Of a DNA stretch of 64,000 nt, positions 20,341 to 29,924 are shown in pieces. Source of the DNA: Diplonema papillatum. Its lineage: Eukaryota; Euglenozoa; Diplonemea; Diplonemida; Diplonemidae. The stretch spans positions 1 to 64,000 of the forward strand of contig JAPJBO010001109.1 of assembly GCA_030068145.1 (NCBI GenBank), given 5' to 3'. The notes under the pieces are model-generated. The model was not told the DNA's origin, did not search any database, and saw only the letters and a list, made by a program, of their open reading frames with translations. The position numbers and the translations under genes are program-made. Position 1 is the first letter of the stretch; each line of letters begins with the position of its first letter.

Positions 20341-21782
20341 TCACAGGCGGGAGAAGCCTTCAAGGGCGAAGTGGTCTCCCCACGCACCGTTCCGTAAACC
20401 TTCGATGTAGCTCGTTGTAGACCAGTCTACGCAGAACGGTCGAAGGTAGGATTGGTTGCTTTCCCAATAGTCCGCTATCTCCTGGCGGAGATGTTGCGCG
20501 TCTTCCTGCTTGCCATAAGCAAGACTGTGGAAGAGGCAGTTACCGTCGCCGGGTACTGACCGTGGCTGAAGGCCAATGCTGCGAAGACGTGTGTTCAGTC
20601 TCGCTTCGCGTGCGATCATGCCGTTACTGGCCAGCGGCCGTACCCATTGAGGCTTGCCTACCTCCTCGTTTTCTGCGAGTGGGAAGAAGGCCGACTTCGT
20701 GGTGTGCGTTAGTTCGTCAACAAACCTTCCGAGCTTTTGCTTTCTTTTGCGCCCCACGATGGGTTCCTCTTCTATGAGGGGGAGACCTGCTTCGTATGCT
20801 GCCACACACGAGTGAAACCACTTTCTCAAGTGACGTTGGGAAGGTTCGAGGTTAGGGAGACGCTCCTGTACCCCTTGGAAGAAGACCTTCTTCAGTTTGT
20901 GCTTCAAGTGGCCTCTGTTAAGGAGAAGGAAAATTGAGAGCTGGATCTCTCGTAGAGCGTCTGGCCAATTGTTTGTTAGGGTAAGGCAACGGACTAAGAG
21001 GTTCTTTAGGATTGCTGACCCCTGGTGGTGGGGGATGGTAGACCAGCTGTGGATGAAACGGACCGGCTTGAAGTGCCAGTTGCGCGACTTTTCGTTCACC
21101 GACAGGCGTACAAAGAAATGGTGCGTGTTCGAGTCAGGTTCGAGTCTGATGCGTATTCCGATATACTCGACGTCACCTTCTTTCAGTGTTGTTTCTTTGT
21201 ACTGCATGTGGTACAACTCCTGAGGTGGTGGAGGTACATCGAAGGTTAGGAAGTCATCGATGTACCTCTTCGTGTCGGCATATTGGCGAGCCTTTGCCGG
21301 GTCCTCTTTCATCAACTCATCCACGAACCCGGCTTCAACACTATAACAGAATAGGTTGGCCAGGTCGGGGGAGGCGTTAGCCCCCAGAGGCAGTCCACAA
21401 ACTTGCTGGAGGAGCAAACCACCTTGTTCGATGAAGCAGTTGTCCACGCAAAGGTCTATGAGGGACGCGATTTCGTCGAGTGAGAAACTCTTGTTTTTGT
21501 TCCCTGGTAGATTAAGAGTAATTCCAGAGCAGTTACCAAAAAGGAGGGCCTCTTTGATTGCCTTTAGTACACCTTCTTTTAGCGCCCCTTGGGGGAGTAG
21601 GTTGAACATGGTCGTAAAATCGAAGGTTCGCGGTTTTTTGTGCTTGAGTTGTCTATAACGCTGTTTGATGTCAACGGCGACTTCGTCAGCGCTTTCGACA
21701 ATCCAATACCGCGAGATGCCGTATTTTTTGCGCAGAATCAGGTCTTTTTCTTTAAGCAACCGCATGATCCGTTTGAGGATCA
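20341..21782 (-). CDS. Penelope-like reverse transcriptase with C-terminal OTU-like protease domain, unit A
   Basis: Read from the right, RT motif A is FDFTTMFNLLP (about 21604-21624), motif B is GLPLGANASPDLANLF (about 21349-21396) and motif C is KRYIDDFL (about 21245-21270). These match the Penelope-like pattern (FD-x-T-S-LYTNIP, G-x-MGSPLSP-x-LANLF, RYVDD) better than LINE or LTR reverse transcriptases. About 220 residues later comes VPGDGNCLFHSLAYG (about 20508-20557), the Asp-Gly-Asn-Cys site of OTU cysteine proteases, then a WGDHFAL segment. GIY-YIG, the usual Penelope C-terminal domain, is absent. The open frame extends further right to 22434, but that part is antisense LINE and not part of this protein. 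Confidence 0.75.
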
Positions 21783-22256
21783 GAAACAACAACGAAGAAG
21801 AGGAAGGCGGAGCCGGAGGGTCCCGCGCCAGCGCCGAGACAGGCAAAACGTGAGAACGTGGTGCTCGTTCTGCCGGAAGCAGAGGAAGACGAGCGAGAAC
21901 CCGCAACATCAACGCCGACATCAGCAGCGAAGGTCGGGAAGACGGCGCCAACGCCAGCGAAGAAGCGGCAATCAGACTCCGCGGCGGAGCCGGTACCGAA
22001 AAGACGCAAAGGACGCGTCGATGCGCCACGACCATCGCCCAGGCGCCGAGAAAAAGCAGAAGTCGACGCGCAACCGATGAACCTCGACGAGCAATCGAAG
22101 AAGAAGCGAAGCACCAAACGCGCGCCTGAGCGCGACGATCAAGACGAGCTAAAGAGGCGAAAGCATGACACTTCACGTGCGAAGAGATAATCGCGCAGTC
22201 GGCGATGCAGATTATCGCCACAGATTCTTTGCATTCTAATCCAAAACGATTACGCT

Positions 22257-22433
22257 GTACTTTATTGGTGTCTTGCCGTGGACACTCTCGAAGGAGAGCG
22301 GCACCGGGATCCGTCCCGGTAAAAGGAAGCACCAAGAAAGTATCAAGAGGACGAAGACAAAGAGAGAAGACCGACGACACACACACACACACACACGCGT
22401 ACACATCAAGCGGTACAACCCCGAGAGCGCGCA
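22257..22433 (+). promoter_or_regulatory. LINE 5' UTR with CA repeat
   Basis: 177 bp precede ORF1, with a CA run of about 20 bases at 22378-22398. LINE 5' UTRs usually hold the internal promoter; nothing specific can be pointed to here. Confidence 0.4.
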
Positions 22434-24386
22434 ATGACGGATCCGGGGTTCAAGGAACTCGCCGCCCAGGTGCAGGCTCAGGGAAAGCAGATGGCTGATC
22501 TGATGGCCGCAGTCAGCGGGCTGGTAAGGCAGGCTCAGACGGATGGCGCGAAGAAGCAGAGTACGACGAACGCTCCCAGCTGGGCGGATGACGAGGGGGA
22601 TGAGCGCGAGCTCTGCTGGGACGACGGCGGTGACGGTGTCGCGGGTTCAGATGCAGAGAAAGCGGGCGGTAAAGGCGGAAAAGGCAAGGCGAGTGCAGGT
22701 GAGAACGACGAAACCAGCGGCGGCGGGGACGGCGTGGCGAAGCAAGAGGCGTCGGGTGGAAAACAGGGGAAAAAGAAAAAGAAGCGCAACGGAGGGTGGA
22801 AAGAGGTGCCGGGCAAGAAGCCGACGGCCGCGCGCGCGATGGAAGAGGACGGACAGAAGAAGGCACAAGAAGGCGAGAAGGCAGTCGGAGGGGCGGGGAA
22901 GGCGAGGATAGAGCTGAGGCAGGAAGACTGGGGAGTGCCGGTGGTTGACCACACCGAGCTGGCGGAAGCGACGGTGGCGTTCGCGCCCATGGCGAGCGCG
23001 CGCAGGATACGGCGTGAAGGGATGCCGGAGGGCTCGGCGGTGGTCACGGTGGCGGCTCTGGAGGGCAGCAGGCGGACGGACGTGGTGTGCCGAGTTGACG
23101 GCGCGGAGAAAGTGCTGCCGGGGTACGTGACGAGGTCCCCGGAGGGAGACGTGGTGTACGCGCCCGCGGACGTGAAGAAGGTTGACCGCCCGCCGACATC
23201 GACGGTGCTGATTTGCGCCGAGATAGATGCACGATGGTGCGGGGCAGAGACGTTGGCGGCCCTGCAGGAGCCATCGGGGGGGCGGGTGCTGAAGGCGGAG
23301 TGCAGGCGGCTCGCGGGAGAGGCGAAGGTGGACCTGAGTCCGCACAGCATGTTCAACGTGCGGCGGGTAAACCGCGTATTTCAGATGATGGTGCGCGTCG
23401 AAGAGGAGCAGGTCGGGAGGTTGCTGAGAATTTCGGGCAGGAGGGGTCTCTTTCTACGCATACCGCGCTGGAAGGAGGGGTCGGAGACGAACGACGTCGT
23501 GTGGCTAGCTGACGAGGAAGCATCGCTGAAGAGCGCTCTCGTGCTCGCGCAGGGGAAAGGCTGCCTGGGCCTTGCTCGTAGTCGCGCGCGGCTGGGGGTG
23601 AGGGTCGAAGACGGCATGTCCGAGCGGGTGCGGGAATCGCTGGGCGAAGCGGCGGCGAAGCAGGGTCCGCCCGCGATGCATTACCTGGTGAGGGGGGCAC
23701 AGGCGCGCGATGCCGCTTCGGATCTTGAGGCGACCATGAAGGCGGCGGGATGGACATGTCGCCAAGTCGCGTCCTACCGGAGCAAGACGCATGGGGACAC
23801 GCGCGTCGTCGCCAGCGAGGAGCCGCCCCCGCATCGACTGATAAGCGCGGGAGGAGCGCTGATGAAGGTCGATGACGAGACCGAGGAAGACAGGTCCGGA
23901 CGGCGGCCGAAATCGCAGGTGTGGGATGCAAGGGCGGAGAGGACGCCGAAGGTCTCGTCGTACCTCGAGGCGTTGCGACGGCAGGGTCAGGAAAAGACGA
24001 GCACACCCGAGCAACCGAAGGGCGCGGGCGACAACAATGGCGCGGTGCGACAGCTCCGGGCGGAGAACGCGGAGCTACGCGCGAAGAACGACGCGCTGCG
24101 AGGTGACATCGCAGCACTCAGTGCTCAGATGGCGAAGCTGACGGAGATGGTCGCGACGATGAGGCCGAAGACACCCCCGGCGATGCCCGTAGACCGGACC
24201 CCGGTCAAGAAGAAGGCGCCGAAGACGCCCGTCGCCACACCGACGAAGCAGAAGATGGGACGGGCCGAGGCTCCGTCTCAAGACGTCCACATGACGCAAC
24301 CGAAGCGTCCGCTGGGAACGCCGGGGAAGTCACCGTTAGCGAAGACGAAGAAGGCACACCAACCAGCAGCGGCGAAGCGTTCGTGA
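22434..24386 (+). CDS. LINE ORF1 protein, basic with C-terminal coiled coil
   Basis: 650 residues starting at ATG (GCGCAATGAC). The order is: a short N-terminal amphipathic helix; a low-complexity Gly/Lys/Glu region with a KKKKKR cluster (about 114-120); a folded-looking middle (about 165-460) without a recognised domain; a leucine-zipper-like coiled coil (about 545-595, RAENAELRAKNDAL); and a Pro/Thr/Lys-rich basic tail. LINE ORF1 proteins bind the element's RNA and escort it. No CCHC knuckle or RRM is visible. It ends in TGA, and ORF2 starts 15 bp later in the same frame. Confidence 0.8.
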   Translation: MTDPGFKELAAQVQAQGKQMADLMAAVSGLVRQAQTDGAKKQSTTNAPSWADDEGDERELCWDDGGDGVAGSDAEKAGGKGGKGKASAGENDETSGGGDGVAKQEASGGKQGKKKKKRNGGWKEVPGKKPTAARAMEEDGQKKAQEGEKAVGGAGKARIELRQEDWGVPVVDHTELAEATVAFAPMASARRIRREGMPEGSAVVTVAALEGSRRTDVVCRVDGAEKVLPGYVTRSPEGDVVYAPADVKKVDRPPTSTVLICAEIDARWCGAETLAALQEPSGGRVLKAECRRLAGEAKVDLSPHSMFNVRRVNRVFQMMVRVEEEQVGRLLRISGRRGLFLRIPRWKEGSETNDVVWLADEEASLKSALVLAQGKGCLGLARSRARLGVRVEDGMSERVRESLGEAAAKQGPPAMHYLVRGAQARDAASDLEATMKAAGWTCRQVASYRSKTHGDTRVVASEEPPPHRLISAGGALMKVDDETEEDRSGRRPKSQVWDARAERTPKVSSYLEALRRQGQEKTSTPEQPKGAGDNNGAVRQLRAENAELRAKNDALRGDIAALSAQMAKLTEMVATMRPKTPPAMPVDRTPVKKKAPKTPVATPTKQKMGRAEAPSQDVHMTQPKRPLGTPGKSPLAKTKKAHQPAAAKRS

Positions 24387-24401
24387 CTGGGGAACGACGG
24401 G

Positions 24402-27400
24402 ATGCGTGGCGGTGGAGAGACGCACGAAACGCTGGGGTTAAGGTTGAGAGAAGCCGCGGACGCGATGGGAGCGAGTGTGCAAGAAGTCCCTGGGGACGGG
24501 GCCTGCCAGTTCGCAGCGGTCGCAGCCGGACTGCCGGGGTGGTCGGTAAGGAGACTTCGTGCACGGGTTGTGGACGCGATGTTAAAAGACCCGACATTCG
24601 AAGCACACTTCGCGCCGTCCGAAAGGTACGGCAGCTGGTTTGCTTACGTGGAGGCAATGCGGGGGCCGTACGAGTACGGGGACGAGATGACGTTGACGGC
24701 AGCCGCGACGGTCACCGGAGCGGTACTCTGGGTGCTGGACAGCAGGAGGCCGCACATCCTGCGACGATACGCACCTCGCGTGGGCGCCACGGGGCAGCAG
24801 ACGGCGGTCACGTACGTTCCGGAGCACTACGACCGGCTCCTGCTCCCGGGTACCACATTGGCGGAGCTGGCGCTACATGCAGACACGGTGGAAACTGTGG
24901 AGTTGAGCCGGGTCGAGCACGCGGTGAGGGTCGCAGCACATGAAGGAACGGACGCCAGGTCGCAGCAGGTGCCGCCGAAGCGGGACGGGGGCGTGTTACA
25001 AGGAGGAAGGGAGACGCTGAAGTTCGGGACGATAAACATGACATCTCTCGGGGGGAGGGCACACTTTTTGGATTGTGCCGCTGTCGACATTCTGGCGGTA
25101 CAGGAGACGCTTTTGACCGACTGGGGTCAGAGGGAGTTCGAGGACGGCGTCAGGCGAGACTGGAAGTCGCTGTGGGGGGAACCGTGTCGGGAGCGACTTG
25201 ACCGGCAGGGCAAAGCATCACCGTGGATAGCGGAAGCCGGCGGAGCGGGTGTTGCAGTCTTCGCGAAGAAACCGGCGCCGGCCTTCGTGGTCGGGAAGCC
25301 GTCACCGAGCCGGAGGTGGGTGCACGTGGCCGTCGGACTTGGAAGAGGAAACCAATTTTTGCATGTCTTCACACTGTATGCGAACTCGGGGGACAAGGCG
25401 GCGCCGGAGAGGGAGAAGATTATTGCGGAGGTGCACCGAGAAGCAGCAAGTCTCGGACGAGTACCGGTCATTGTGGCCGGCGATTTTAATGCGGAGCCCT
25501 CGTCGTCGGCGGCGATGTCGTGCATGCTGCGATCGGGATGGTACGACGCCGCAGAGATCTGCACCGATGGCGGTGCCCCGAAGACGTACGAGAAGACGGG
25601 GACGCGAGGCACACGCATCGATCACGTCTTGCTGAACGACGTCGCGATACACTCACTGGTAGCGAGCGAAACCACCGTCGTCGTAGACGCGGAAGGGCAG
25701 CGGGTGCCCAGCCACAAGATGGTGACGGTAGAGCTGGACATCACCGCGTTTGCAGACACATGTGAGAGGTACCGCATGCCAAGGTCCATGAGCCAGGTAG
25801 ACGTGACGCACGAAGGACGGGCAGCAGCGCGGGCGGAAGAGTTGTTAGTGAAGCACCGGTTCGAAGATGCAGCACCAGATGACGTGGAAGCGCTCTGGGT
25901 GTCGGCGACTAAGGCGTGCGAGGGGTATCTGGTCGAGCTGGCGGAGAAACAGGGGTTGCTCGACGGGCCCGTTGCCGCCTATCAAGGACGGGGTGAGACA
26001 AGAAAGCCTAAGAGAGAACATTTTGCGTCCGTGACAGACACCGGGACGGGCGCGGGTACGTATGCCTCAAGCAGATTCCGGAAGATATTGAACGGCCTCG
26101 ACGCCTACATCCGAGGGCTGCAAACACTGAGTGGGGAAGGACCCGGGTGCATGCCGAGATCGCTGGAGAAGACGTGGGAGAACGTAGTATCGGGACTGGA
26201 ATCAATGGCCGGACGAGTACCAAAGGTGCGCGATTTGCCGCGACGCCCGCCGGACTTGAGCGTCGCCCAGACCTTGAGGCAGAAGCTGGAAGCGAGGAGC
26301 CGGTCACTGACAGCACAGGCGCGAAAGGGGAGAATAGCTCAGCTGGAGAGCAAGATGCAGAACTTCCACTGTGCAAACAGGGCGCAACTGCTTCCGTGGT
26401 GCAGAAGGAAGAAGGCGGACGGTCTGGTGGCGCTGAAAGTGGATGGCCGCTACACGGCAAATCTACGGGAGATCGACGCGACGTTGCAGAAAGAATGGGC
26501 GCCCATCAACCGGATGTACGCGAGTAGACCGGAACCGTGCTATGAAGCCTTCAAGGCGGAGTATGCGGAATACATCCGATGTCGACCGATGGTGTGCCGA
26601 GATTTGACGGGCGATGATCTGAGGAGCGTTCTTGGAAAGAAGCAGCGTGCCGGAGTCCCGGGCGTGGACGGATGGAGCACAGCAGAGTTAAAGAAGCTGC
26701 CACTGCCGTTGCTGAACGCCCTGGCGGAGGTGTTCAACGCGATAGAAGCGACCGGAACGTGGCCGAACGCGTTGTTGGAAGCCGCGGTCACGCTGATCCC
26801 GAAAGACGAAACCCTCGACCCGCTGGCATTGCGGCCCATCACCGTCACAAGCGCGGTCTATCGCTTGTGGGCGAGCACGAGGCTCAGGGACGTCGTCCAG
26901 TGGCAAGAAGGCTGGATAGCAGATAGCCAGCACGGGTTCAGGCCCAAACACGGAACCGTGGACGTGGTGTTTGAAATCGCCTCGCAGATTGAAGAGGCTC
27001 TCTTGACGGGAAAGGAGCTGTACGGCGTGGCCCTAGACTTTGCCAAGTGCTTCGACAAAGTGCCACGAGACGTCGTGCTGAAGCTGGTGGGGGATCTTGG
27101 CCTCCATGAGAGAATTCTCGGGCCGCTGCGCGATGTTTACGCGCGACTACGAAGGCGGTACAAGTTGCACATGGGGCTGGGAGACATCTTTTACACCACC
27201 AACGGGATACTGCAGGGCTGCCCCCTGAGCGTGATCCTCATCAACGCGCTGCTGTCCATCGTGGTGCGCAGAGTGGACGACGTGGGGGGGGTGACGAGCG
27301 AGTCCTTCGCGGACGACCTCACCCTCCTGACGCGTCTCAGAGAAGCATGCTTGCAGGACGCCTTGGTGGAAGTCGACAGGTTTTGTGCGAACACCGGCAT

Positions 27401-29924
27401 GTCGATCGGGATACCGAAGACGTTCGCTTTCGGGACGCCGAAGGGGTACGAAGCGAAGTTGAAGATAGGTGGCACCGACATCGTGACGAAGGAAGAGCTT
27501 ACAATCGTAGGATGTCTGGTCGGCACGAAGCGGACACGCAGAACAACGGACCTGCGCTACGACCAGCGTGCAGAGGAGGCCGAACGGTTGGGTGCCTTAC
27601 CGATCTCGAGGGCGCAGAGGTCGGGGCTAGCGGCGATGGCGGTTCTACCGGCGGCGACATACGGCTCGGAGTTCGCGCTTCCGACGGTGCGGGGGCTGGG
27701 GAAGTTCACCGCAGCATTGCTCAGAGGCGTCTGGGACCCGGTGAGGCTGCATCGGGCACAGGAGGCCGTGTTGGGCATTCTAAACAAGGCCCACATGCTC
27801 GACCCCTACACAGTGCTGCCATATCGGTCGCTCGGCATGATCGCAGAAGTGTGCCGAAAGAGGCCGGTATGGAGGGCCCGCGTCGCAACAGTTCGAAGGG
27901 CGTATGGCAGCAGAATCCGCGCATGGGGACCGATCGGTATTGCGGCCGAGCATGCAAAGAAGCTCGGTATACGATGGACAGAAGATCTCGACGACGCCGA
28001 GGACGAGGCAGGGAATGTGCTGAGGCTGGTGCGACAGAGTAAGGGGGAGCGAGGGCACACCCTGAGAAAGGCGATTCACGGCTGGCGACTAGGGGAGCTC
28101 GAGAAGAGGCGCACAAACTTCGGAGGGGTACGGGCGGGTGTCGACTACACCGCGACGAATGCCTACGGGCTGAAGGCGTCGACAACGCTGACGGCCGCGC
28201 GGGACGTTGCCGAGGTCGTAGCAGGGTCGGTGATGACGGAATCACATGCTGCCAAGCTGTGGGGAGGTGACGGGCTGTGCAGACGCTGTGACGAGGCGAC
28301 GGAAGAAACTCTGGGCCACATTTGGTGGCAGTGCCGGGCGTATGAACGAATCCGAATGCAACAGCAGTATGCCGAAATTGTTGACGCAGATCGCTCGACT
28401 TGGCCTCCGTGCCTGCAAGAACACGGGATTCTGCCGAAGGGAAGTCGGATCAACATCGAAGTGCTGCACACATTCATGGCGGAAGTCATGCAAGAGAGAC
28501 GACGGCTGGAGAGAGAAGGAAGAGACCGGGCAGTCGGCCACCCCTGGAGACAACTGCACCCTGACGACTGCCCCCCGCGCCGGCTGAATTTCGAAGCGAT
28601 CGCTGGACCGGGGACCTTCACGGCGGTAGCAGGAGAGAGGTGGTTCCGGGCGCTGCAGTATTGGCTGGATGGGATGTGCTGGTCGGTAGCGGGTGACGTC
28701 TCGACGGCAGAGCTCGCAGTAGACTTCGAAGTGTACACCGGGCTCGATCTACCGGGCAGTTTAGTGGCGACGACAGGTGGGACGCCGCTGTGTATCCGTG
28801 CGAGAATGTTGGCGCGGATGCTGAAAACGATCGGGGAAGCGCTTGAGCGGAAAGGGGTGGGGCCGCTTCTGCCGGGTAGAAAGCTGGAGAAGATAGGTTC
28901 ATTGAGAACGGTAGGGGCCCCCCCATGCCTCACGGGCTACGAGATGAGGCCAATTTTCCGCGGCGGCGAGGAGACGATGGGAATCTTGGAGACGCAGCTG
29001 AAGGCGAGCCGGCATGCGTTCACCGGCGAGGCGTGGGGGATGGACCTTTTCCCGACGTACGGAAGAGAAAGGGCGGAGCGTGCGGCGAGATGGGCGGCCT
29101 TCGATGACGCTACGGAGAAGAGGAAAGGGAAGAAGTCGGCTGTCGTCGGAGGGGATCCGTGGCTCGTGCCGGAAGGGATTCCCCGACACGAAAAGTGGGG
29201 TGAGCGGGTGTGCCCCGGGCACCAAAAGGTGAAGTGCGACGTGTGTAAGCGCCGGGGCAAGTCGGTGGCGTGGTGCTGCCAGGCCCATCACAGGGAGGGT
29301 GATGGCCTAGCCGTAAAAATGTGTGCCGAGCACCGGATGACGCAGTGCGCCACGTGTAAGACGACAGCGGAGTGCTGTCGCAACCATCACCACCGATGCC
29401 TCGATCATGGCATGCCGACGTGCGACGGCTGTAAGAAACACGCCGACCTGAGGAGTAGGAGACCCGGGCACTGCTGCAGGAAAGGGCACCACCGGGCGGC
29501 CGTGGCGAGAGGTGAAGAAACAACGGCGAAGAAGAGGAAGGCGGAGCCGGAGGGTCCCGCGCCAGCGCCGAGACAGGCGAAACGTGAGAACGTGGTGCTC
29601 GTTCTGCCGGAAGCAGAGGAAGACGAGCGAGAACCCGCAACATCAACGCCGACATCAGCAGCGAAGGTCGGGAAGACGGCGCCAACGCCAGCGAAGAAGC
29701 GGCAATCGGACTCCGCGGCGGAGCCGGTACCGAAAAGACGCAAAGGACGCGTCGATGCGCCACGACCATCGCCCAGGCGCTGGGAAAAAGCAGAAATCGA
29801 CGCGCAACCGATGAACCTCGACGAGCAATCGAAGGAGAAGCGAAGCACCAAACGCGCGCCTGAGCGCGACGATCAAGACGAGCTAAAGAGGCGAAAGCAT
29901 GACACATCACGTGCGAAGAGATAA
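24402..29924 (+). CDS. LINE ORF2: OTU-like protease, APE endonuclease, reverse transcriptase, Cys/His array
   Basis: 1840 residues, uninterrupted. An OTU-like domain lies at about 25-150, with the Asp32-Gly-Ala-Cys35 site and His142 in EHYD. The APE-type endonuclease is at about 205-445: Glu in VQET (233-236), GDFN (360-363), RIDH (405-408) and His438. RT is at about 780-1050 with ALDFAKCFD (motif A), GILQGCPLS (motif B) and FADD at about 969-972. A zinc knuckle C-x2-C-x9-H-x4-C lies near 1292. The C-terminus has three Cys/His modules at 1604-1697, then a Lys/Arg-rich tail. APE nicks the target and RT copies the RNA from the nick; the OTU domain may remove ubiquitin from the element's proteins. 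No RNase H domain was seen. All catalytic motifs are intact. Confidence 0.88.
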   Translation: MRGGGETHETLGLRLREAADAMGASVQEVPGDGACQFAAVAAGLPGWSVRRLRARVVDAMLKDPTFEAHFAPSERYGSWFAYVEAMRGPYEYGDEMTLTAAATVTGAVLWVLDSRRPHILRRYAPRVGATGQQTAVTYVPEHYDRLLLPGTTLAELALHADTVETVELSRVEHAVRVAAHEGTDARSQQVPPKRDGGVLQGGRETLKFGTINMTSLGGRAHFLDCAAVDILAVQETLLTDWGQREFEDGVRRDWKSLWGEPCRERLDRQGKASPWIAEAGGAGVAVFAKKPAPAFVVGKPSPSRRWVHVAVGLGRGNQFLHVFTLYANSGDKAAPEREKIIAEVHREAASLGRVPVIVAGDFNAEPSSSAAMSCMLRSGWYDAAEICTDGGAPKTYEKTGTRGTRIDHVLLNDVAIHSLVASETTVVVDAEGQRVPSHKMVTVELDITAFADTCERYRMPRSMSQVDVTHEGRAAARAEELLVKHRFEDAAPDDVEALWVSATKACEGYLVELAEKQGLLDGPVAAYQGRGETRKPKREHFASVTDTGTGAGTYASSRFRKILNGLDAYIRGLQTLSGEGPGCMPRSLEKTWENVVSGLESMAGRVPKVRDLPRRPPDLSVAQTLRQKLEARSRSLTAQARKGRIAQLESKMQNFHCANRAQLLPWCRRKKADGLVALKVDGRYTANLREIDATLQKEWAPINRMYASRPEPCYEAFKAEYAEYIRCRPMVCRDLTGDDLRSVLGKKQRAGVPGVDGWSTAELKKLPLPLLNALAEVFNAIEATGTWPNALLEAAVTLIPKDETLDPLALRPITVTSAVYRLWASTRLRDVVQWQEGWIADSQHGFRPKHGTVDVVFEIASQIEEALLTGKELYGVALDFAKCFDKVPRDVVLKLVGDLGLHERILGPLRDVYARLRRRYKLHMGLGDIFYTTNGILQGCPLSVILINALLSIVVRRVDDVGGVTSESFADDLTLLTRLREACLQDALVEVDRFCANTGMSIGIPKTFAFGTPKGYEAKLKIGGTDIVTKEELTIVGCLVGTKRTRRTTDLRYDQRAEEAERLGALPISRAQRSGLAAMAVLPAATYGSEFALPTVRGLGKFTAALLRGVWDPVRLHRAQEAVLGILNKAHMLDPYTVLPYRSLGMIAEVCRKRPVWRARVATVRRAYGSRIRAWGPIGIAAEHAKKLGIRWTEDLDDAEDEAGNVLRLVRQSKGERGHTLRKAIHGWRLGELEKRRTNFGGVRAGVDYTATNAYGLKASTTLTAARDVAEVVAGSVMTESHAAKLWGGDGLCRRCDEATEETLGHIWWQCRAYERIRMQQQYAEIVDADRSTWPPCLQEHGILPKGSRINIEVLHTFMAEVMQERRRLEREGRDRAVGHPWRQLHPDDCPPRRLNFEAIAGPGTFTAVAGERWFRALQYWLDGMCWSVAGDVSTAELAVDFEVYTGLDLPGSLVATTGGTPLCIRARMLARMLKTIGEALERKGVGPLLPGRKLEKIGSLRTVGAPPCLTGYEMRPIFRGGEETMGILETQLKASRHAFTGEAWGMDLFPTYGRERAERAARWAAFDDATEKRKGKKSAVVGGDPWLVPEGIPRHEKWGERVCPGHQKVKCDVCKRRGKSVAWCCQAHHREGDGLAVKMCAEHRMTQCATCKTTAECCRNHHHRCLDHGMPTCDGCKKHADLRSRRPGHCCRKGHHRAAVARGEETTAKKRKAEPEGPAPAPRQAKRENVVLVLPEAEEDEREPATSTPTSAAKVGKTAPTPAKKRQSDSAAEPVPKRRKGRVDAPRPSPRRWEKAEIDAQPMNLDEQSKEKRSTKRAPERDDQDELKRRKHDTSRAKR

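Larger units (their letters stand above)
19457..21782 (-). mobile_element. Penelope-like RT-OTU retroelement inserted in the LINE, unit A
   Basis: The element interrupts the basic C-terminal part of LINE ORF2, in the opposite orientation. LINE sequence stops after gaggtgaagaa and resumes at agaaacaac, so AGAA may be a 4-bp target duplication. The coding start is missing on the right, consistent with 5' truncation. The left 0.9 kb is its 3' part, with a zinc-finger-like frame and a hairpin. No GIY-YIG endonuclease, RNase H or LTR is seen. Confidence 0.75.
3253..22256. repeat. segmental duplication unit A
   Basis: This block recurs as unit B with offset +26829 before the kinase-gene intron and +25919 after it, and as unit C (left 11 kb only) with offsets +45025, then +44114, then +44135. 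The NTPase ORF and the unrecognised gene are identical in protein sequence in all three. Unit A alone has an extra 0.9 kb in the kinase-gene intron. Its right end is interrupted by the complete LINE. Confidence 0.9.
14833..22256 (+). mobile_element. 5'-truncated LINE family 1 split by an RT-OTU element, unit A
   Basis: LINE sequence occupies about 14833-19456 and resumes at 21779-22256; between them sits an opposite-strand element. It begins inside ORF2, near the join of the OTU and endonuclease domains. The 5' part (to about 17590) differs from the complete LINE at about one base in ten, but 17600-19456 is nearly identical to 27660-29516, so the copy is a mosaic. The 3' hairpin and tail are intact, and the tail is the site where the complete LINE sits. 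Confidence 0.85.

Noticed and set aside
19457-21782. Hammerhead ribozyme in the RT-OTU element
   Set aside because: Some Penelope elements carry one, but no CUGAUGA ... GAAA core was seen around the hairpin at 19588-19610.
14833-22256. LTR retrotransposon
   Set aside because: There are no long terminal repeats, gag, protease or integrase; the domains are LINE (APE, RT, zinc knuckle) and Penelope-like.
21783-22434. N-terminal 218 codons of the long minus-strand frame with the RT-OTU protein
   Set aside because: This part is antisense to the LINE ORF2 tail and to the next LINE's 5' UTR; the frame is open only by chance of composition.
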